Assembly (NCBI GenBank): GCA_963921195.1
Contig: OY992536.1
Location: 232,226,023 to 232,290,022, forward strand
Length of the DNA stretch: 64,000 bases
Origin: Pegoplata infirma
Lineage: Eukaryota > Arthropoda > Insecta > Diptera > Anthomyiidae
Direction: 5' to 3'
Of the stretch, positions 57,433-64,000 are shown one piece after another. The first letter of the stretch is position 1. Every line of letters starts with the position of its first letter. The position numbers were made by a program, and so were the translations under genes. Under the pieces are notes generated by a model. That model was not told where the DNA came from. It made no database searches and was given only the letters and a program-made list of their open reading frames with translations.

Positions 57433-57780
57433 TTAACCAATCTTGACTCTCTTGATAGTCCAGTACACATTGTAATTTCTAAAGAAATCGAGACCGAGTA
57501 TTCCATCAGATGGAATAGGAAAATCACCTTTCACCACATGAAATTCATGTTCTATTAATAGACCATTAAATTTTAATTTCGTTCTGACTTTTCCAAGTGT
57601 ATATGTTATACCTTGACCTATGCCGTGCAGGCTTGTTGTTATATCTGTATTTATTGAAGTATCATTTATTTGCCCATTTTTTATTACTGAGATATCCGCG
57701 CCAGTATCAATCAAAAATACTAATTTTCCATTATTTAATGTTGTATTTAGGGAGATGTATGATGTTAAATTCAAATTCAT
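57433..57780 (-). CDS. Retropepsin-type aspartic protease
   Basis: The frame has the catalytic FLIDTGADISVI (Asp25) and the second flap/hydrophobic-G motif GILGLDFF at 93-100. It would cleave the Gag-Pol polyprotein as a dimer. The frame is open upstream of the ATG and overlaps the last ~37 bases of gag in the -1 frame, as expected for gypsy-class translation by ribosomal frameshifting. Right after GLDFFRNY the sequence changes frame relative to family expectation: the conserved continuation lies one frame over, in the pol frame. That looks like loss of a single base near 57469-57474, or a second recoding site. Length is normal for the family. Confidence 0.88.
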   Translation of the reverse strand: MNLNLTSYISLNTTLNNGKLVFLIDTGADISVIKNGQINDTSINTDITTSLHGIGQGITYTLGKVRTKLKFNGLLIEHEFHVVKGDFPIPSDGILGLDFFRNYNVYWTIKRVKIG

Positions 57781-57812
57781 ACTAAAAATTTTACCGCTTG
57801 TTCCATTTCCGT

Positions 57813-58934
57813 TTAATGAGTACTTGGGGATTGTATATTTTCCGTATTTTCATGTGTTATTCGGACGTTACGTCCTCTAATACTGTTATTATAACCATTA
57901 TTGTTACGATTATTATAATTACTATTATAATTGTTATTTCGTTTATTTCCGCGGTTACTATAATTTCGATTATAGTTACGACCATTGTCACGATTGTAAC
58001 CACCACGACCGCGTCCACGGCCATAATTGTTGGATTTGTAATGAAATACATTGGAGCTCGAAGCGCCTGAGTCCGTACAGGAATTAACGAACTTTGAAAC
58101 TGCATCGTTCATTGTCGCAAAATTCCCAGACTCCATTATGAGCTTTACTCTTTCATTTGACGCATTTTTCGTCATAGCCTTTACTGCGGCTTGGGTCGAG
58201 TATTTTTCTGCTGTTGTGTGTGGCAATCCATCAGCTATGTATGCGTTTGACAATGCTTTTGTCAAATCTTCGATCTCTGCTGTAAAAGCATTGGCTGATC
58301 GATTATTTTGCTTCACGTTCATTAGCTTAGCGGTGAGTACTTCAGTTGATTCACCTTTAATAGTTCCCTTTAGTTTGCTAATAACTTGCTGAATTGTAGT
58401 TTCAGTTGAAATTAATGTTCGTGAAGAACCTTTTAATTTTGTTTTTATCAAATTCATTGCAATCTCTTCATGAGCTTCTTTTAGTGTATCCACCAATGTT
58501 AAAGCATCAAGAAATGATTGCAGATTTTCGGGTTTGCCATCGAAATCCGGAAGGATTCTCGAAGCTAGACCAAGGAATTCTGTAATAGTTTGTGGCATTT
58601 TAGCTTGCAATGCCGGTACTGGTCTTGGAAAAACGATTTGTTCGTGTAGTGACGAGGAAATCGGAATATCAATTCCCTTCTTAAGTGTCACTGCTAAGAA
58701 TTTTTCTCTAATATCTAGGAAGAAAGCCTCAGCCACTATTTGGTGAGACTTAGTTAGTCTAGAATAGTTAACATTAAATAGAACCCTTATTTGTTCTAGT
58801 CTCTCTATGAGATTATTGACATGTTTGTCGACAGTTTCAGGCTTAGTGTCCCTGTCTATATTCAAACATTTGTGGGACTTTAAAAATTCCTCCTTAATTG
58901 TCCTTGCCCTAAAAATAATTCGTTCCCATTCCAT
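57813..58934 (-). CDS. gag: Gag capsid/nucleocapsid protein
   Basis: The 373 residues start MEWERIIFRA. Residues about 1-110 are helical and charged. A capsid-like core follows, with the motif ILPDFDGKPENLQSFLDAL at 128-146, which is typical of gypsy-class Gag. The C-terminal tail from about 300 is Arg/Gly/Asn-rich (GRGRGRGGYNRDNGRNYNR). No CCHC zinc knuckle is present, so RNA binding probably rests on the RG/N-rich tail. It would form the virus-like particle in the cytoplasm. The start lies 126 bases after the small ORF. Frame intact. Confidence 0.9.
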   Translation of the reverse strand: MEWERIIFRARTIKEEFLKSHKCLNIDRDTKPETVDKHVNNLIERLEQIRVLFNVNYSRLTKSHQIVAEAFFLDIREKFLAVTLKKGIDIPISSSLHEQIVFPRPVPALQAKMPQTITEFLGLASRILPDFDGKPENLQSFLDALTLVDTLKEAHEEIAMNLIKTKLKGSSRTLISTETTIQQVISKLKGTIKGESTEVLTAKLMNVKQNNRSANAFTAEIEDLTKALSNAYIADGLPHTTAEKYSTQAAVKAMTKNASNERVKLIMESGNFATMNDAVSKFVNSCTDSGASSSNVFHYKSNNYGRGRGRGGYNRDNGRNYNRNYSNRGNKRNNNYNSNYNNRNNNGYNNSIRGRNVRITHENTENIQSPSTH

Positions 58935-58963
58935 TTATGGGACGATGTAGAAGGCAAAAAAAA

Positions 58964-59080
58964 TTAGGTAAGGTTTGTTAACATGAGGTTAACAAAAAAA
59001 ATTAAACTTTTTCCAGACCGTTTTAGGTAAGGTTTGTTAACATGAGGTTAACAAAAAAATTAAACTTTTTCCAGACCGTT
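58964..59080 (-). repeat. 59-bp tandem duplication between small ORF and gag
   Basis: TTAGGTAAGGTTTGTTAACA...CCAGACCGTT occurs twice, at 58964-59022 and 59023-59080, differing by one A in a run. It repeats the last codons of the small ORF (GLEKV, stop) and the following leader. It may alter spacing to the gag start. Confidence 0.85.
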
Positions 59081-59272
59081 TGCAAATGATGCTGCTCGGA
59101 TATAATTCTTTCGCAGAGACCTCTTGTGTAATTGATACAGGGTCGTCATCAATTGCAAAGCCAAAATCACAATAATAATAATAAAGTAAATTATCGGGAA
59201 TTCAATTTCCACCCTTACTTCATTAATAACGTTGGCATTAGGATTCTCCACTTTAGATTCCTTGCCCCCCAT
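59063..59272 (-). CDS. Small putative N-myristoylated, single-TM protein upstream of gag
   Basis: Starting at the ATG at 59272, this 70-residue frame reads MGGKESKVENPN, a fit to the N-myristoylation pattern (Gly2, Ser6). An acidic stretch follows, then a strong hydrophobic segment at 25-46 (FPIIYFIIIIVILALQLMTT), then a basic Lys/Arg-rich tail ending GLEKV. The next codon upstream is not ATG, so this start is preferred. It lies between the 5' leader and gag on the element's coding strand, where a small leading frame is plausible. The topology suggests a membrane-anchored peptide with a basic cytoplasmic tail. The function is unknown. I recall similar small frames in 412/mdg1 relatives, but that is unverified memory. 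Confidence 0.6.
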
Positions 59273-59280
59273 ATTCAAAA

Positions 59281-60365
59281 AGATTAAGAAATTATTTTAT
59301 TTTTAAGGTCGTGTTAAGCAATAAATAAAAAAAAATGGAATATATGCTATTTTCCTCCGCTATCCGTGTCCTCTGGAGCACCGATCTCAGAAGCAATAGC
59401 ATATATCAGTTGTCACCAATTAACAACCGAACTGGTTATTCATTCTTTATTATTATACTACTGGAGGGACTCGTAAGTATCACAGTAGTTTATTATTTGT
59501 TAGTATTTGTACTGGAAAGATTACTAATGTTTCCAGTACATGTAATATGTTAGTTTTGCTTTTTTTTTCATTTAAGTTCTAAGTTATTTATTATTATTTT
59601 TTTTTTTTTTTAGAATTTATTTCAAATTTATAAAAAAATTAGCTTTTTTTTTCAATTTTATAAAAAAATTATTATTATACATTTTTTTTTTTTTTTTTTT
59701 TTACATTGTTTTTTCTTTTTCATTTACATTACCATTTGTTGTTGCTGGCTGCTGCTGGTGCTGTTGTTGCTGCTGTAATTGTTGTTGTTGTACTTCCAGA
59801 TGTTGTAGTTGTACTTGCAGATAAATTGGTCAATTGGTTTAGTTTCATTATTTAATGCACCCAAATGTTGTCATATTAAAGTTGATGCGCCATAATTATC
59901 TTCTAAATTTGTGCAAAGTGGTTGTGTTTGTTGTTATAGCTATAGTCGTAACAGCATTTGTAGATGTTGTTGGGGTAGGTTTGTAGATGTTGTTGTTGAT
60001 TCAAATTTGTTGTGTAGGTAAATTGATTATCCAAAACTTGCAAGGATTCTTTAACATAGCGTTATTGTTGTAATTCTTTTTATTTTTTTTTTTTTTCGTT
60101 TAATGTTGTATATTCATTTCTCTGGTTGTAATAGTCCCATATGTTGTTAGCGGGTTGTTGGGATAGCGGTTCTTCATGGTTTTCATTTTTTTTTTTTTGA
60201 TTGTTTTTATTTAATTAGGAATGTTTAAAAGAGTTCTATCCAATTTTGTTTTTTTTTTAACACCAACTATAATTAATTTTTTTTTTTTTTTTTTTAATAT
60301 TTTTAATTAATTTTTCTGTTTATGCGGATTCAATTTTGTTTATTATCACAAAGTTTTTGTTTTAT
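59281..60365 (-). other. 5' leader of the LTR element (low complexity)
   Basis: About 1.1 kb between the primer-binding site and the small ORF. On the coding strand it consists of CAA/CAG-rich stretches (59735-59810) and long A runs. No conserved domain is visible. The plus-strand frame at 59335-59553 is antisense and unconvincing. Confidence 0.65.
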
Positions 60366-60383
60366 TGTTTGGCAAGATCGCCA
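60366..60383 (-). other. Primer-binding site, probably tRNA-Arg
   Basis: Directly after the 5' LTR on the minus strand comes TGGCGATCTTGCCAAACA. It starts with TGG, complementary to the tRNA 3' CCA. It resembles the complement of tRNA-Arg 3' ends (GGCAGGATCG plus CCA), the primer class of 412/mdg1 elements. Confidence 0.7.
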
Positions 60384-60721
60384 TGTTAAACGTTGATACA
60401 CCTTTTATGAGTTTTTAATAATTAAACTTTATTTATTTTATTATTCTATAATCTACCCTAACTTAAACTATCTTACTCACTAATACAATTATACTTTAAG
60501 AGAGCGTAACGTGTACATGTATTCTACGTACCGTGTGAATACTCGTAGTCAGCAGTTTACCTGACTAGGCCATGCAGTAATTGTGTGGACAATTACTGTG
60601 GGAAATTTTATGTAGACGTATAAAAGTCTAAAGACGTATCAAATGTCGTCTGGGCAGAATTCACATAAAAACGTTGGTACGTGGAGTATGTAAATAATAA
60701 CCGAACATTATACACGCTACA
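60384..60721 (-). repeat. 5' LTR, intact, 338 bp
   Basis: The plus-strand ends are TGTTAAACG...GCTACA (TG...CA type). It is identical by eye to the two halves of the 3' LTR. It should carry the element promoter on the minus strand. Confidence 0.93.
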
Positions 60722-60797
60722 CTATAAATAAAAAAAATAAATAAAAAACATACACAAGAAACATTCAGATTTCCGAATGTATTAATACTTTGATTTT

Positions 60798-61343
60798 TTG
60801 AATTATTTTGGCCCAAGGACGAAGCCTATTGAAATGGAAAAAATCGGTCCCCATACAAATGCCCTCTTTGGATTGGGCTTAAATGGCTCTAATAACCGTA
60901 TCATAATAGATATCGCTTTGAAATTTAACAGGTAATCAAATTTTGTATGTCCTTCTTGTAGTCCCCATACAAACCACCCTCCCGATATTCACATAATTCT
61001 CTAAAAATTCCTAAAAATGGAAATATTTGATAAAAAATTTTTTTGTAGGTGTTAAAAGTGTACTTTGGTAACCTAATCAAATTTGAGTATAATTGAACCA
61101 TTTTTGGACTAACAATAAGTCCCTCATATAAAAATTTCGACCGATGTTTAGTTAAATCGTTCTTTTGCCAAAAAAAAACCAACTTCACTTTTGATTGTGT
61201 GTGTTTTCTACACTATATAAAGATCTAAAAAAAGATAGATCCAATAGGTCCATGTTTGGACTTGGGACCCATTTTCCGAAAAATACAGGTTTAGGGTATC
61301 ATATGGTCAGTCTTGACCGACCATAACTTTCTTACTTGTTTTT
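60798..61343 (+). mobile_element. mini-me-like element, subtype 3, 3' part
   Basis: From TTTTGGCCCAAGGACGAAGC it follows 29490-30027. It keeps the end missing there: GGTCAGTCTTGACCGACCAT then AACTTTCTTACTTGTTTTT. The terminal hairpin is GGTCAGTCTTGACC. The frame at 60925-61188 is antisense and not a gene. Confidence 0.7.
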
Positions 61344-61374
61344 GTTTTAAAACATTTTTTTATATCTCTTATCA

Positions 61375-62665
61375 TGTCAAAAGTCTCAGATTCTGTGAAA
61401 TTTTTTCTATATAGAAAAAGTCTCAGATTCTGAGATATTTTTTCTACATAGAAAAAGTCTCAGATTCTGAGAATTTTTTTATATAGAAAAAGTTTTAGAT
61501 TTAGAGACATTTTTTCTATATAGAAAAAGTCTCAGGTTCTGAGACATTTTTTCTATATAGAAAAAGTTTTAGATTTAGAGACATTTTTTCTATGTAGAAA
61601 AAGTCTCAGATTCTGCGACATTTTTTCTATATAGAAAAAGTCTCAGATTCTGAGACATTTTTTTTTATATAGAAAAAGTCTCAGATTGTGAGACATTTTT
61701 TCTATATGGAAAAAATGTCAGATTCTGAGACATTTTTTCTATATAGAAAAAGTCTCAGATTATGAGACATTTTTTCTATATAGACTCTTTCTATATAGAA
61801 AGAGTCTCAGATCCTTTCTATATAGAAAAAATCTCTCAGATTCTTAAAAATTTTTTCTTATATATAAAAAAATTTATAGATTCTGAGATATTTTATAAAT
61901 ATAGAAAAAATCTGAATTTCTGAGACATTTTTTCTATAGATTCTGAAACACTTTTTTTTTATATAGAAAAGGCTCAGCTTCTGTTTTTTTCTATATAGAA
62001 AGAGTCTCAGAAATTTTTTCTATATAGAAAAAGACTCAGATTCTGAGACATTTTTTAAATATAGAAAAAATCAGAGATTCTGAGACATTTTTTCTATAGA
62101 TTCTGAATAATTTTTTTTTATATAGAAAAAGTCTCAGATTCAGCGACATTTATTCTATATGGAAAAAGTCTCAGATTCTGAAACATTTTTTCTGTATGGA
62201 AAAAGTCTCTGATTCTGAGACATTTTTTCTATATCGAAAAAGTGTCAGATTCAGAAATATTTTTTCTACATAGAAAAAGTTTCAGATGCTGTGACATTTT
62301 TTCTATACAGAAAAAGTCTCAGAATATGAGAATTTTTCTACATTTTCAGATTCTGAGACATTTTTTCTATATACTTAGACTCCTTCTATAAATAAAGAGT
62401 CTCAGACTCTTTCTATATAGAAAAAAGGTCTCAGATTCTGAGAAATTTTTTCAATAGATTCTGAGACATTTTTTTTTGTATATAGAAAAAGTGTCAGATT
62501 CTGAGACATTTATTCTATATGGAAAAAGTCTCGGATTCTGAGACATATTTTCTATATGGAAAAGTCTCAGATTCTGAGACATTTTTTTATATGGAAAAAT
62601 TTCTGATTCTAAGACATTTTTTCTGTATGGAAATATTCTCAGATTCTGATCAATTTTTTCTATAT
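61375..62665 (+). repeat. 37-bp doubly palindromic satellite, array 3
   Basis: The unit is about AGTCTCAGATTCTGAGACAT then TTTTTCTATATAGAAAA. It has the same TCTCAGATTCTGAGA palindrome as the other arrays, but the second palindrome is TTTTCTATATAGAAAA, two bases longer than the CTATAG form. Units are moderately diverged over about 35 unit lengths. Confidence 0.9.
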
Positions 62666-63105
62666 AGAAAATTTTTTTTCTTTTTTTCATAATTTTTTTT
62701 TTTCTATCAAATTTTTTTTCCATCAAATTTTTTTTTATCAATTTTTTTTTCATGAAACTTTTTTTTTCATAAATTTTTTTTTTTTCATCAATTTTTTTTC
62801 ATCATTTTTTTTTTTCATCAAATTTTTTTTTTCATCAAAAAATTTTTTTTTCTTCAAACTTTTTTTTTCATCAAATTTTTTTTTCATCAATTTTTTTTTC
62901 ATCATTTTTTTTTCATCAAAAAATTGTTTTTTCATCAAAATTTTTTTTCATCAATTTTTTTTCATCAATTTTTTTTTCATTAATTTTTTTTTCATCAAAT
63001 TTTTTTTTTTATCAAAATTTTTTTTTTCATAAATTTTTTTTTTATAATATTTTTTTCATCAATTTTTTTCATCAAAATTTTTTATTATCAATTTTTTTTG
63101 AAAAA
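62666..63105 (+). repeat. T-rich TTTTTTTTCATCAAA array
   Basis: Irregular repeats of TTTTTTTTCATCAAATT directly abut satellite array 3. They are the same type as the right arms at 7560-8170 and 12020-13330. Frames on the minus strand are Lys-rich artefacts. Confidence 0.8.
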
Positions 63106-63420
63106 GAGAGAGAATTCTTGTCGAAGAAAGTCGTGTTTTTTTAACCTCCGCAAAGTAAATAAAGTTTATTAATAATCCAGTGTGTTATCATACTAATAAA
63201 TGGATAAATAGTGAAAAATGCGTTACAATGAAACTTATTGTTATAAGTGTTGTTACACAAATGACATAAATATATTTATAATTTAATTTAAAATATAGAA
63301 AAATTGTTGCTTTGATACATTGTGTACAATAAACAAAGAGAAAAAAACAAAAACAAAAACTGAATAAAAACATCTGATAGAGACAGATTAAAAACAAAAA
63401 TACTGGTAATAAATATTAGT
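63106..63420. other. AT-rich DNA, nothing recognised
   Basis: No gene or element end was recognised. Confidence 0.45.
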
Positions 63421-63546
63421 AGTAGCGCCATCTAGTATTTAGTAGTGCTAACTTTTTTATACAGTGAAGAGCAAAACAAACCTCACCTAAATAAAATTAA
63501 ATAAAAATAAAATCAAAGAGAAGCAAAACAATATATAAAATAAATC
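63421..63546 (+). other. Probable 5' UTR / start of a non-LTR retrotransposon
   Basis: AGTAGCGCCATCTAGTATTT leads into an A-rich leader ending just before the ATG at 63547. Placement as a 5' UTR is inference from the frame that follows. Confidence 0.4.
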
Positions 63547-64000
63547 ATGGATATAACTAACCCCCCTCTAGGAGGGGGTACACCGATAAGAGGCAATAGA
63601 AGCTCAATAATTGTCAGCGAAAACGAAAAATTAAGGAATGAAATTTCTGAATTAAAAAACCTTGTACATAATATGTCTTTTGAAATACAAAATCTAAAAA
63701 AAGAAAATGAACATCTTAAAAATGAGATTACCAATATAAATACAAACATACTAGAAAATACTCCAGTCGATAAAAATGACTTCTCAACAGCTGAAGATAT
63801 GTTTATGAGCGATTCTACAAATCAAGCCGAGCAATGTGAACAAGAGTTTGCTACAGATGAAGAAGAACTTGAACGTGAAACCAATTGGATTCTTAAAAAA
63901 CGGCGAAAAAATAATACTTCTCAAAGCGAGTTTACTTCAAATTTGCCATCGTGTTCTAAAAATGCACATGCAACTATAAATCAACCAAAAAAACTGCAGC
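63547..64000 (+). CDS. Putative non-LTR retrotransposon ORF1 (Gag-like), 5' part
   Basis: An open frame runs from ATG to the window edge, 151 codons without stop. After a short Pro/Gly-rich start (MDITNPPLGGGTPIRGNR), residues about 25-68 form a coiled coil rich in L/I/N/E/K (LRNEISELKNLV, IQNLKKENEHLKNEI). Then comes an acidic Ser/Glu segment (TDEEELERE), and a basic patch ILKKRRKNN. This layout of coiled coil, acidic linker and basic nuclear-signal-like patch is common before the RNA-binding part of ORF1 proteins in jockey-type elements. The diagnostic zinc knuckles would lie beyond the window. A host gene first exon is a possible alternative. Confidence 0.5.
   Translation, partial: MDITNPPLGGGTPIRGNRSSIIVSENEKLRNEISELKNLVHNMSFEIQNLKKENEHLKNEITNINTNILENTPVDKNDFSTAEDMFMSDSTNQAEQCEQEFATDEEELERETNWILKKRRKNNTSQSEFTSNLPSCSKNAHATINQPKKLQ

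Larger units (their letters stand above)
52585..60721 (-). mobile_element. Gypsy-class LTR retrotransposon (412/mdg1-like), complete
   Basis: It has two LTRs (52585-54040, interrupted; 60384-60721), a CTAT target duplication on both sides (52581-52584 and 60722-60725), a primer-binding site and a polypurine tract. A minus-strand coding series runs small ORF, gag, protease, pol. Without the fold-back in the 3' LTR it is 7,019 bases. There is no env gene between pol and the 3' LTR. The LTRs read as identical, so the insertion is very young. Confidence 0.95.

Noticed and set aside
54213..58746. Numerous plus-strand frames of 60-113 codons
   Set aside because: They are antisense shadows of pol, protease and gag.
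62451..62938. Lys-rich proteins on the minus strand
   Set aside because: They are translations of TTTTTTTTCATC runs.
63513..63749. 78-codon minus-strand frame
   Set aside because: It is antisense to the longer coiled-coil frame that starts at 63547 and fits retroelement ORF1 better.

Overview
The window looks like nuclear DNA of a higher dipteran fly, most likely a calyptrate (blowfly or house-fly relative). It is very AT-rich and densely packed with transposable elements. It carries (GTCY)n-bearing 'mini-me'/DINE-1-like repeats typical of cyclorrhaphan flies, a gypsy-class LTR retrotransposon resembling the Drosophila 412/mdg1 group, and spliceosomal exons with GT/AG borders. Only one host gene is clear: two minus-strand exons of an SLC5-type sodium/solute symporter at 15.6-16.5 kb. 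Nearly everything else is mobile DNA, fold-back DNA or satellite. All statements come from reading the sequence by eye; no alignment or database search was run.

Layout. 0-3 kb: AT-rich DNA with palindromic repeats, a tRNA-like sequence and a MITE. 3.1-15.5 kb: a 12.4-kb composite block bounded by inverted segments. It contains a tandem duplication of a 4.4-kb unit (5.84-10.28 and 10.32-15.38 kb), each unit holding an A/T-run fold-back and a 'GGGGCATTCC' fold-back. Two mini-me elements were inserted after the duplication. 15.6-16.5 kb: symporter exons. 16.8-24.7 kb: nested DNA elements, including two hAT-like elements and a TA-flanked element that appears to carry a captured histone H1 fragment. 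26-28.3 kb: a TIR element and an AAGTACTTTTTT simple array. 28.9-32.4 kb: dead non-LTR retrotransposon fragments. 33-42 kb: fold-backs, a TIR element with a second tRNA-like sequence, and a fold-back disrupted by an RT/RNase H non-LTR element at 37.6-40.3 kb. 42.6-50 kb: two satellite arrays of a 36-37-bp doubly palindromic unit, separated by a fold-back. 50.6-52.3 kb: fold-back plus mini-me. 52.6-60.7 kb: an LTR retrotransposon with apparently identical LTRs, one LTR split by a 1,110-bp hAT-like fold-back. 60.8-63.1 kb: mini-me, third satellite array and T-rich array. 63.5-64 kb: start of a non-LTR ORF1 running off the window.

Nesting gives a relative chronology. The LTR element is young, and the hAT fold-back inside its LTR is younger still. 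The 4.4-kb duplication is recent and predates the mini-me insertions in its second copy. In several places the window supplies its own empty site beside a filled site, so element borders and target duplications can be read directly. The small genes of the LTR element (a myristoyl/TM protein, Gag, protease, Pol) form one retroelement expression unit on the minus strand.
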